Shown here one piece after another: positions 23,364 to 33,546 of a DNA stretch of 64,000 bases. Origin of the DNA: Nicotiana tabacum (Eukaryota > Streptophyta > Magnoliopsida > Solanales > Solanaceae); NCBI RefSeq assembly GCF_000715075.1, contig NC_134095.1, forward strand, positions 10,712,722-10,776,721, given 5' to 3'. Positions within the stretch are counted from its first letter, which is position 1; every line of letters starts with the position of its first letter. Below the pieces are notes generated by a model. It was not told the origin of the DNA. It saw only the letters and a list, made by a program, of their open reading frames with translations, and searched no databases. The translations under genes were made by a program, and so were the position numbers.

Positions 23364-26300
23364 ATGACACAAGCAGCCGAGCAAATGCATGATAGAAAAA
23401 GGTTACTTGTTTGGGAACATTGCATCTCAACGTGTAATTATATATGTGTTAAACTCTCAAAACTAACAAGTTTATTCATTTCCAGAATTCAAGCAGTTAG
23501 TTTTTCTAAGAGTATACTGGCATATTATCATTATCACACCAGATCAAAAGGACCGATACCCGAAAGCATGTCTATCCCGGATGTAGACACAGGTATTGAG
23601 ATAGAGGAGATGGACGTCGGTAAAATGAAAGAAGAGATGCTTAAACTTAAGCAACAAATGGCTGAGATGTATCGGGCCTAGTCCACTGGGCAATCACCCC
23701 CATCTTACCCAGCTAACCCTGCCTCCACCCCATCACTAGCCCAAACTCAAGATAGTCCTGCCACTGAACTATCCCCGAGTTTCCCCATCTACCAGCACTA
23801 CCGAGGCACCACCTCTCATACACCAAAGTCTCCACCTCCTAAACCAGCTCCATACCCTCCTCCACCAATAACTCCTGTCTTCGTGGCACCTCCCCCAGCT
23901 ACACTCCACAAATCTCCTAGTGAGCCTATATTCCAGACCTAGGACAACCAATACTACCCCCCGGAGCCCACTTTCAAAGCTTCCGAAATCCATTCATTCA
24001 CTCCCCGTTTTGACCTCCCAATAGAAATTGGCAAGCCAGTCAAAAATACTGAACAAGAAGAGATGTTCAGGAAGGTCAAAAGCTTAGAACAATCATTCCG
24101 AGACATGCGAGGGTTAGGAGGGCAGGTCAGTGTGGCCTACAAGGACCTATGTTTGTTCCCAAATGTGCAATTACCAGTTGGTTTCAAGATGCCCAAATTT
24201 GACCTATACAATGGGCACGTCGATCCAATAGCCCACTTGAGGGGTTTCTGCAGCAAGATGCGAGGAGCTGGGGGAAGAGACGAACTATTAATGGCTTACT
24301 TCAGTCAAAGTTTGAGCGGATCAGCTTTGGAGTGGTATACCCACCAGGACCATGGGAGATGGTACACCTAGGATGACTTGGCACAGGCGTTTGCTTGTCA
24401 CTTCCAATACAATCTGGAAATCATCCCAGATCGACTATCCTTGAAAAAATTTGAGAAAAAGCACAATGAAAGCTTTAGAGAGTATGGTTTCCGGTGGAGG
24501 GAACATGCAGCAAGGGTGGATCCTCCAATGAAGGAAAGTGAGATGGTAGATTACTTCCTACAAGCCTTGGAGCCAACTTACTATGCCCATTTGGTTTCAG
24601 CGATAGGAAAATCATTCAACGAAGTAGTGAAGATGGGAGGTATGGTGGAAGAAGGCCTCAAGACGAATAAAATCATGAGTTATTCGGCTATTAAGGCAAC
24701 TACTCAAGCTATTCAAGGCGGAGTAGGAGGGATTGGAAAGAAGAAAAGGGAGGAAGCGACGACGGTTAATTCAGGAACTTGGTCGGGATCCAGAGGTTCA
24801 CCTCATTACTACAATCAACATCGATCCCACCAACCAACTTATCACCACAATTAACCCCAACACTACTATCACCCATCGGAACCTCATTTTTCCATTAACC
24901 ATGCGCAAGCATACAATCGGCCACCTACCCACGCTCATTGGCGTGCTCCTGTCATACCAAATACCTACCCTTATCCGCGAATCTATCCCAGACCAGGTTT
25001 CAGGCCTAATCAAGCACTCAGGGGTGAAAGGGTGCAGAAAAAGAAAACCTTCACTCCACTTGGAGAATCCTACACTAGTCTATTCCACAGGCTAAGACAG
25101 CTAGATATGCTAAGGCCGATACAATCCAAGCTGCCCAATCCTCCTCCAAAGAATCTGGACTACACCGTTAGCTGTGAGTATTGTTCTGGTACACCAGGCC
25201 ATGATACAGAAAAGTGCTGGCATTTAAAGAATGCAATACAAGAGCTGATTGATACTAATAAAATTGAAGTTCAAACCCCCGAAGCTCCCAATATCAATAG
25301 AAATCCAATGCCAGCCCATCAAGAGGCCAATATGATAGAAATAGTACGGGCTGATGGGGAAACAAAGAAGCTGTCACAAACCGTCATGATGATTCGGTCT
25401 CATGAAGCCAAGCCAGATGAACAGTTAGCAGAGGAGAAGTCGGTACCTAAGCAGAACAAAAATGGTGATGAGCCATCTGTGGTAGTTGAGAAGGGATCTT
25501 CAAGCAAAGTTGCTGCGAAGCAGGAAGGATCAAAAGTGATTGTACCAGGGGTCGCCAGCAAACCCATCATAGTCGTGGAAGGAGCCCGTGTAGATCGGGT
25601 TATTATCAAGCCAGTGACCCAGTTACCAGTGATCAACAACAAGGCCATTCCATGGAACTATGAACGGGTAACCGTAATGTACAAAGGAAAAGAAGTCAAG
25701 GAAGAAGTCTATGAGGTGCAAGGCTTGACTCGCTCGGGAAGATGCTTTACTCCCAAAGAGTTAAGAAAAACTAAAAATAATCCAACACCAATAAAGAAAG
25801 CCGTGACGGAAGAAGAAGCGGAAGAATTCTTGAGAAAGATGAAGCTCCATGACTATTCTATTGTGGAACAATTGAAAAAGATGCCCGCTCAAATTTCATT
25901 ATTGTCATTACTGATCTATTCGGACGAGCACCGTCAAGCTTTAATGAAGATCTTGAATGAGGAACACGTTCCTGATAAGATCTCCGTGAATCACTTGGGA
26001 AAAATAGACAACAGAATCTTTGAGGCAAACAGAATCACATTTTCTGATGATGAATTGCCTGTGGAAGGTATTGAGCACAACAGAGCTCTTTACCTCACAT
26101 TGAAGTGTGAAAACTCCGTAGTGACCCGGGTATTGGTTGACAACGGGTCAAGCGCAAACATCTGCCCTCTCTCCACTCTGAGCAAGTTAAAAATAAAAGA
26201 GGAGAGAATCCACAAGAATAGTATTTACGTACGGGGATTTGACGGTGGAAGCAGAGATTCATTTGGTGACATAGTGTTGGAGCTGACAATAGGACCAGTT

Positions 26301-27046
26301 CAATTCACAATGGAGTTTCAGGTGTTGGATATAGCTGTTTCTTATAATTTACTGTTGGGTCGACCATGGATCCATGCTGCTAAAGCAGTCCCATCAACAC
26401 TACACCAGGTGGTCAAGTTTGAATGGGATAAACAAGAAATAGTTGTGCATGGGGAAGACAGTTTAAATGCTCACAGCAGTGCCATTGTACCGGTCGAGGG
26501 AATAGAAAATGACCAGGGACCATGGGTTTACCAGGTTTCCGACACAATGTTGGTAGAGAAAATTCCGGAGGGGAAATACATTCCGAATCCAAAGATAACC
26601 GCCGCATCAGTCATGGTAGCCTATGAAATGTTGAAGAATGGTTTTGTACCCGGAAAAGGTTTGGGCTCATCTTTGCAAGGCATTATACAACCAGTATCAC
26701 TTCCCGAGAATTGGGGAACATTTGGATTGGGATTTATACCCACCGTCGCAGACGTGAGAAAATCCAAGAAGCCAAAACAGAAGGCATGGGTCCTTCCAAA
26801 GCCAGTCCCACATCTATCAAAATCTTTTGTCAAGTCCGGTACCAGAAATCACCCGATAACAACAATTCCTAAATCCATGATTAATCCTGAGGAGGAATTA
26901 ATTGAAAGATTCGAAAAGCTGTTTGACGATGTGAACATGGTGGAAAACGGTGAAGGTTCTAGCAACGCGGAAGTTCAATTCGTTGGGCCAGATACAAAGC
27001 TTAATAACTGGAAAGCCACTCATATCCCCATTCGAAAGGAGTCTTG
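23364..27046 (+). pseudogene. gag-pro: Ogre gag-protease, first pol exon, with four premature stops
   Basis: One frame runs to a splice donor at 27046/27047, with stops ending at 23681, about 23942, 24371 and 24854. The true start is uncertain: 23364 is the first ATG, but similarity is convincing only from about 23550. Gag capsid-like region at about 24063-24720 (FPNVQLPVGFKMPKFDLYNG, ALEWYTHQD, FRWREHAARVDPP). A CCHC-type knuckle (CEYC, then H and C) lies at about 25170-25216. The aspartic protease has the active site VDNGSSA at about 26135 and LLGRPW near 26355. A G-patch-like segment (GFVPGKGLG) lies at about 26640. No stop follows 24854 over 2.2 kb, so the protease part stays intact. Two of the stops sit where Trp is expected, consistent with G-to-A change. 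The role would be particle formation and polyprotein processing. Confidence 0.85.
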
Positions 27047-27229
27047 GTAGTTTATTTTGATTTTCCTTCAGTTTGTTTGGGTTACTTCAGGGTTGTAATC
27101 CAAATTTTTATCTTACAGTTTATTTGAAGTATGCAAACCTTGTTATCTTTCATCATCCAATGAAATACAGTTTCCTTTTCATTATCATTCCTGATAGTTT
27201 TCTTTTCTTTTTCTTCTTTTTATGTACAG
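27047..27229 (+). other. Ogre intron between protease and reverse transcriptase
   Basis: The gag-pro frame meets TAG immediately after a GTAGTT donor. The downstream pol frame begins after a pyrimidine-rich stretch and TACAG acceptor. Removing the 183 bp joins both parts in frame (phase 2) and places a Cys codon across the junction, followed by PFYAG. Ogre elements are known to carry an intron at this position. A weak alternative is a stop-codon or shift-type expression signal. Confidence 0.8.
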
Positions 27230-28898
27230 TCCTTTTTACGCTGGCTCTAGTGATATGGCATGCATAAGGAATTCTCAGCCCAGTCTTAAAAATCAATTTG
27301 ATTCCGAAATAATAATTCAGGAAGTATATTGTGATTATGAATCAGAATATGATGAGGATGAAGCTTTCAAAGAGATTAGTAAAGAGTTAATTCATTTTGA
27401 AGAAAAAACCAAACCTAACCTGCGTGATACCGAAGACATCAATCTAGGAGATACAAATAATATCCGAGAAACTAAAATAAGTGTCCACCTCGAACAAAAG
27501 ATCCGGGAAGAGTTAATTAAAACACTCATCGAATTCAAAGATGTTTTTGCATGGTCATATGACGACATGCCAGGCTTGAGTAGTGATTTAGTGGTTCACA
27601 AATTGCCCACTGATCCAATGGTGCCTCCTTTCAAGCAAAAATTGAGGAAGTTCAAGACTGATATGAGTGTGAAAATTAAAGAAGAAATCACCAAACAGTT
27701 GGATGCAAAGGTCATTCGGGTCAGTCGATATCCTGTTTGGTTGGCTAATGTTGTTCTTGTGCCAAAGAAAGACGGCAAGATTAGAGTATGCGTCGATTAC
27801 CGCAATCTCAACAAAGCAAGTCCAAAGGATAACTTCCCATTACCCAATATCCATATTTTAATCGATAATTGTGCCAAGCATGAGATAGGATCTTTTGTGG
27901 ATTGTTATGCCGGGTCATCAAATTCTGATGGATGAAGAAGATGCAGAAAAGACGACATTCATCACCCCATGGGGAACTTATTGCTACCGGGTAATACCAT
28001 TCGGTTTGAAGAATGCTGGGGCAACTTATATGAGAGCAATGACCATGGTGTTTCATGATATGATACATAAGGAGATTGAGGTATACGTGGACGATGTGAT
28101 CATAAAATCAAAGCATCAGGCCAACCACGTTGGGGATTTGAGGAAATTCTTCTTGAGACTTCGCAGGTATGACCTCAAGCTTAACCCTGCCAAGTGCGCA
28201 TTTGGCGTTCCATCTGGAAAGCTGCTAGGATTCATAGTCAGTCGGCGAGGCATCGAGTTGGACCTATCAAAGATAAAGCCATCCAAGAATTGCCACCTCC
28301 AAGGAACAAGACTGAAGTAATGAGTTTGTTAGGGAGGTTGAACTACATCTGCATGTTTATTGCTCAGCTCACGACAACTTGTGAGCCTATTTTTAAATTG
28401 TTGAAGAAGGATGCTGTGGTCAAATGGACTGATGAGTGTCAAGAAGCGTTTGATAAGATAAAAGGATACTTGTCAAACCCACCCGTGCTGGTTCCGCCAG
28501 AACCAGGAAGACCTTTGATTCTTTACTTGACAGTCTTGGAAAACTCATTTGGTTGTGTACTGGGGCAACATGACATCACCGGCAGAAAGGAACATGCCAT
28601 CTACTACCTTAGCAAGAAGTTCACAACTTATGAGGTTAAGTACACTCATCTGGAAAGGACATGTTGCGCCCTAACTTGGATATCTCAGAAATTGAAACAC
28701 TATTTGTCATCCTACACTACTTACCTCATTTCGCGTCTGGATCCGTTGAAATATATTTTTCAAAAGCGTATGCCAACAGGGAGACTTGCAAAGTGGCAGA
28801 TATTGCTCACAGAATTTGACATCATCTATGTGACTCGGACTGCAATAAAAGTTCAAGCATTGGCCGATCATTTGGCCGAAAACCCGGTCGACGAAGAG
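27230..28898 (+). pseudogene. pol: Ogre reverse transcriptase and first RNase H, two frameshifts
   Basis: The RT begins with an acidic linker, then LVPKKDGKIRVCVDYRNLN (fingers) and the catalytic YVDD at 28084-28095. The frame is lost near 27911, where two bases seem missing in the conserved D-Y-G-H-Q region, and again near 28278, where one base seems missing. Homology continues in the other frame each time. The RNase H-like domain (about 28500-28850: YLSKKF, YTHLE) lacks the usual first Asp (TVLENS where D-A-S is expected), as known for the tether-like RNase H of Tat-lineage elements. The frame ends at the hAT insertion, whose 8-bp duplication is 28891-28898. Confidence 0.87.
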
Positions 28899-28904
28899 TA
28901 ATGC

Positions 28905-29100
28905 TGCTCGGTGGGCCGGGCCTGAACCGGACCGGACCGGGCCCGCGGTCCTAACGGGCCTGGTGGGCCGGTCCTGGGTGGGCCGGTCTTGGTGGGCCTC
29001 TGAGCCCGTCACGGGCTGGTCTCCATGGTTGAGCCCACGAGCCCGGGACCGTTTGGCCCGGGACCGGCAGGCGGGCCCAGCGGGCCCAACGGCTATTTTT
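28905..29100 (+). repeat. Left subterminal GGCCCG-rich repeats of the hAT
   Basis: Dense short motifs (GGGCC, GGACCGG, GGGCCC) alternate in both orientations. The palindrome GCCCGTCACGGGC near 29004 also occurs at the right end. Such subterminal repeats are typical transposase-binding regions in hAT elements. Confidence 0.75.
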
Positions 29101-29257
29101 CAAAAAAAAAAAAAAAAAATCAAACGGCCATATTTAAAATCTAGCCGTTTGGGCTGAAAATATGACCGTTTTTTAAGTTAAAAAAATGGCCATTTGGCCC
29201 CCAAACTTTATTTTAACCCCAAACTTTATATAATTACACTTTTTCCCATTTCTCAAC

Positions 29258-29265
29258 TATAAATA
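29258..29265 (+). promoter_or_regulatory. TATA box of hAT transposase gene
   Basis: TATAAATA in 'caactataaatacccc', followed by a CT-rich leader (about 29270-29345), a classic plant core promoter layout. It lies about 270 bp before the first ATG (29526). Confidence 0.6.
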
Positions 29266-29767
29266 CCCCCTCATTCTTTCATTTTTATTCACCAATTCAT
29301 CAATATCTCTCAATATCTCTCAATCTTTCTCAATCTCTCTACTACAATTACTTAATTTATTGTTGAAATTTCGTGAAAAATTGTGAAGTTGTTGAATTGA
29401 AGTTTTCAAGTGTTCAACGATTTTCAATTTTCAAGAAGTTGTTCGGCAATCCGGTAAACTCGTTTCAACTCTTACGTTTTTAGAATATATTTTTGTGTGG
29501 TTTAGTTTGCATAATTATAATTAATATGGCATTTACTTTGAAAAAAATGTTTGGTAAAGGAAAAGATAAAACCGGTGAAAGTAGTGGCCAACCAACTACC
29601 CTTCCCCGGCTCCCCGACCTAGAAAAGATAAGCAAATTGAAAGTAGTCACCAACCTAGACGTCCTCCTCCTTCCGTAATTCTTGATAGTGATCACCCTTG
29701 TTTTCAATTTACCGATAGTGAATTTTATCATAATGTTGCACCAGGTGATAGATTAGATGATGAAATT

Positions 29768-32050
29768 ATGAATGCTCTTTATCCTAATGAAACCATCTTA
29801 GAAAATAATGAGGAAAATGAGGATGATGATGAAACTCAAGCACCGGATTTAGATGATACACCTACTAGTCCTCTTAATAACCCAAGTGATGCACCGGTCG
29901 ACCCACCTGTAGAAACTCCTACTTTTAATAGAGAACCTGCTAAACGCTTAGAAACATCATTAGTTTGGAATTTTTTTACTCAAGTAAGAGAAAAAAATAA
30001 GGCTAAGTGTAAAACTTGTGGGAAATTAATGTCGCATAAATATGTAGGAGACCGTAGCGGCACAGGTAGTTTGACTAGGCACATAAAAACACACCCTAGA
30101 GATAAGGCTAGATTTTTTCAAATGAAAGCGCATCTAGAGGGGACAAGTGTAGATTCTGCGATTAACCCTAGTACAGGTTCAAATCTAGTTCAACCAGGAA
30201 TTAACACTGTCACTGGAGGTATTTTATATTACGATCCAAATAGAGATCGTGAAGAATTAGCAAAGATGATTACTGTTATGTGCTTACCTTATACTTTTGC
30301 TTCTAATCCTAATTGGGTTCATTATATTAGAAGAGTGTTTAATCCTACTTATAAAGGTTGGCCTCGCGCAACAGTTAAGAGTGATATTTATAAATTCAAA
30401 CATGAATATGAACAATATTTGCGTTATTTATTTACTCATATACCTAATCGGATTTCTATTACTACTGATATTGGTAGAAGTGGTAATGATTGTGATTACC
30501 TAACTGTTACAAGTCATTGGATAGATGAAGAATGGATAATGCAAAAACGCATAATTGCATATAGAATAATTAATTCGCGTCACACAGGTAAATTTATAGC
30601 TAACACTGTTGCAGATATTTGTAGATATTTTTGCTTTAGCGATAAAATAATGGCAATTTCAATGGATAATGCTTCTAGTAACACCAGTGCTATAGGCATG
30701 CTTACAACAACACTAAATCCTGCATTTACTAATATTTTCCATGTTAGATGTATTTGTCATATTTATCATTTAATTGTCGGTGATGGTATGCGAATATTAA
30801 ACATAGAAATTGAAAAGGTTAGAATGGCTCTTAATTGGCTTTTTTATTCAAACCGTAGAAGTAGACTTAGAGAGTATTTTAAAAAATGTGATGAATATGG
30901 CCTTAGAGAAAGAAAGGTTCCTAAACCTTGCCCGACTAGATGGAATTGTATGTACGAAAGTTTAGTAGTAGCATATGAATATAGAAACCCAATTAATGCA
31001 ACGTTTAATTCTCGGGTAGGTGGTGAAGATGATGATGAAATGCTTACCACTCAAGATTGGACTAATGTTAAAATTCTTTTAGATTTTTTAGAACATTTTC
31101 AAATTGCAACAAATGCATTTTCTGGGCAATATTATCCTACTATTTCAAACTGTTTAGTTTATATTGCAGCACTATCTGATTTGTTTGTTGAATTTAGTGA
31201 GGGTGGGGATATTTATGAACTTGCTATAAATGAAATGAAACAAAAGTTTAAAAAATATTTTTTTCCTATCCCTCCTATTTATGGTCTTGCTGCAATGCTA
31301 AATCCTACAATGAAATTGGGAGGTCCTCATTTTTGGTATTCAAATATTTATAAGGCTTTAGATCTTTCAAATGAGGAAATTGCGACACTTGCAGATGCAA
31401 AAGCTTCAATTAAGATTAACGCTCAAACAGTTTATAATGCTTATCAACTTGCCTTAGAGCATGCTAGGCCAACTATTCCAACCCCTACTTCGTCTAGCTC
31501 ACAATCCTCTAAAAGAGTTGCGGGCTTAAAAGCTCTTAAATCTTGGACGGAGTTCAAGGGGTCTCAAGGTGAAAATTATGATGAAACTTCACATCTAAAT
31601 GAGCTTCAAGTTTATTTGTCTCAGGGACTTGAAAAGGAGAATCCAGACGGCTCTTTTGATCTTTTGGAATGGTGGAAGGCAAGGGAAAAACATTTTCCTG
31701 TTCTTGCAAGGATGGCTCGGGATATTTTATCAATTCAAGCTTCAACTGTTGCATCAGAGAGCGCTTTCAGTCAAGCAAGACTGCAAATAGGTGATCATAG
31801 AGCGTCTATGAGGGATAGCTTGGAAAAATCAGTATTGTTTAGAGATTGGATCCGCTCGGAAAGAAGAAACTTTGGAATTGCAGAAGCACAACCGGCGATA
31901 GATGAAGCTTATGAAGAAATGATAGTGGAACTTACGGAGGATTCGGCTTCGCCCGGAAGTGGTGATGAACAAGCTTCTTTTCCACCACCACCAACGCAAC
32001 CTCCTCCGAACCTTGAAGGATTTATGAGATTTGTTAGAGATAATACATAG
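29768..32050 (+). CDS. hAT transposase (BED zinc finger, RICESLEEPER type)
   Basis: 760 codons without a stop. A BED zinc finger lies at residues about 65-109 (C81, C84, H105, H109). The catalytic core has D234 (TTDIGRS, then YLTVTSHWID), D300 (SMDNASSN) and E664 (ASESAFS). CHIYHLIVGDG follows D300. The C-terminal hAT dimerisation region is LLEWWKAREKHFPVLARMARDIL through ASTVASESAFS. The chosen ATG may not be native: the frame is open upstream to about 29600 without ATG. An ATG at 29526 (MAFTLKKMFGKGKDK) lies in another frame, so a one-base loss or two-base gain near 29600-29640 may have cut off the natural N-terminus. The tail is Pro-rich. It would cut and rejoin the TAATGCTG ends. Activity is possible but unproven. 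Confidence 0.93.
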   Translation: MNALYPNETILENNEENEDDDETQAPDLDDTPTSPLNNPSDAPVDPPVETPTFNREPAKRLETSLVWNFFTQVREKNKAKCKTCGKLMSHKYVGDRSGTGSLTRHIKTHPRDKARFFQMKAHLEGTSVDSAINPSTGSNLVQPGINTVTGGILYYDPNRDREELAKMITVMCLPYTFASNPNWVHYIRRVFNPTYKGWPRATVKSDIYKFKHEYEQYLRYLFTHIPNRISITTDIGRSGNDCDYLTVTSHWIDEEWIMQKRIIAYRIINSRHTGKFIANTVADICRYFCFSDKIMAISMDNASSNTSAIGMLTTTLNPAFTNIFHVRCICHIYHLIVGDGMRILNIEIEKVRMALNWLFYSNRRSRLREYFKKCDEYGLRERKVPKPCPTRWNCMYESLVVAYEYRNPINATFNSRVGGEDDDEMLTTQDWTNVKILLDFLEHFQIATNAFSGQYYPTISNCLVYIAALSDLFVEFSEGGDIYELAINEMKQKFKKYFFPIPPIYGLAAMLNPTMKLGGPHFWYSNIYKALDLSNEEIATLADAKASIKINAQTVYNAYQLALEHARPTIPTPTSSSSQSSKRVAGLKALKSWTEFKGSQGENYDETSHLNELQVYLSQGLEKENPDGSFDLLEWWKAREKHFPVLARMARDILSIQASTVASESAFSQARLQIGDHRASMRDSLEKSVLFRDWIRSERRNFGIAEAQPAIDEAYEEMIVELTEDSASPGSGDEQASFPPPPTQPPPNLEGFMRFVRDNT

Positions 32051-32069
32051 AATAATATGTAACTTGTAT

Positions 32070-32245
32070 TTTGGCACATCTTCCTTAGTTTTTTTCCTTC
32101 TAATGGTGGTATTAGTACCTTGTTGTGCTCATTCCATTGGGGGAAGGATGACTAAGAAAGATATGTCATTTTTTGGTAATAAAATTTATTGCTTCTACCC
32201 ATGAGCTTCTTTTCGCAATATTTCTTTGTCTATACTTAGAATTAT
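32070..32245 (+). other. 3' flank of hAT transposase gene
   Basis: Short AT-rich untranslated region without a clear polyadenylation signal, ahead of the minisatellite. Confidence 0.4.
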
Positions 32246-33192
32246 TTATATACTACAATATATACATAATATACAATATATATACTACAAGAAAATATAT
32301 TTATAAGCTACAATATATACATAAGATACAATATATATACTACAAGAAAATATATAAGAGAATATATATACATAAGATACAATATAATATACTACAAGAA
32401 AATATATTATGCTACAATATATACATAATATACAATATATATACTACAAGAAAATATATAAGAGAATATATATACATAAGATACAATATAATATACTACA
32501 AGAAAATATATTATGCTACAATATATACATAATATACAATATATATACTACAAGAAAATATATTTATAAGCTACAATATATACATAAGATACAATATATA
32601 TACTACAAGAAAATATATAAGAGAATATATATACATAAGATACAATATAATATACTACAAGCAAATATATAAGAGAATATATATACATAAGATACAATAT
32701 AATATACTACAAGCAAATATATTATGCTACAATATATACATAATATACAATATATATACTACAAGAAAATATATTTATAAGCTACAATATATACATAAGA
32801 TACAATATATATACTACAAGAAAATATATAAGAGAATATATATACATAAGATACAATATAATATACTACAAGAAAATATATTATGCTACAATATATACAT
32901 AAGATACAATATATATACTACAAGAAAATATATTATGCGAATATATATACATAAGATACAATATATATACTACAAGAAAATATATAAGAGAATATATATA
33001 CATAAGATACAATATAATATACTACAAGAAAATATATTATGCTACAATATATACATAATATACAATATATATACTACAAGAAAATATATTATTATGCGAA
33101 TATATATACATAAGATACAATACATATACTAAAAGAAAATATATAAGAGAATATATATACATAAGATACAATATAATATACTTCAAGAAGTG
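32246..33192 (+). repeat. AT-rich minisatellite within the hAT (about 18 units of about 52 bp)
   Basis: Each unit ends in 'tatactacaagaaaatatat'. Three unit types alternate, differing in the first half (ataagctac, aagagaata, tatgctac). Several larger segments repeat as blocks of two to three units. Open frames here arise only because the repeats lack stops. The last copies are degenerate (33120-33190). Confidence 0.9.
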
Positions 33193-33332
33193 ATATTTAT
33201 GCATGACAATTTAGTATTTTACTATTGTTTTGTTATTTTCTTTTTCGTCAAACACTTTAATAATTAGATATACATATATACTACATATTAATATAGCCAT
33301 GATACTACAAGAAATTGTCTTTAAAAAAAAAA

Positions 33333-33535
33333 GCCCGCTAGGCCCGCGAAGCCCACAAGCCCGGCCCGTTAAGCACAGGACCATGTGGGCTTAGGCCCGT
33401 CACGGGCCGGTTCCACCCATTAGGCCCACGAAGACCGGGACCGCCAGGCCCGGGACCGCCAGAGCCCGGGACCACGAAGCCCGGGACCGCGAGGCCCGGC
33501 CCGTTAGGCCCACTAAGGCCCGGGCCCGGGACAAA
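33333..33535 (+). repeat. Right subterminal GGCCCG-rich repeats of the hAT
   Basis: Mirrors the left end: runs of GGCCCGG, CCGGGACCGC and AGGCCCAC, and a GCCCGTCACGGGC palindrome near 33393. The contrast with the AT-rich minisatellite next to it is extreme. Confidence 0.75.
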
Positions 33536-33546
33536 ATACAGCATTA

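Larger units (their letters stand above)
28899..33546 (+). mobile_element. hAT DNA transposon inserted in Ogre pol
   Basis: 4648 bp with inverted ends TAATGCTG and CAGCATTA. It is flanked by a perfect 8-bp duplication ACGAAGAG (28891-28898, 33547-33554), the length expected for hAT. It carries one long transposase ORF, GC-rich subterminal repeats at both ends and an AT-rich minisatellite. The insertion leaves the pol frame in register because element plus duplication is a multiple of three. Confidence 0.95.

Noticed and set aside
29768..32050. hAT transposase as a domesticated host gene
   Set aside because: Clear TIRs and 8-bp duplication show it is inside a mobile transposon.
32173..33132. 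Tyr/Ile/Lys-rich ORFs
   Set aside because: Produced by the AT-rich minisatellite of the hAT.
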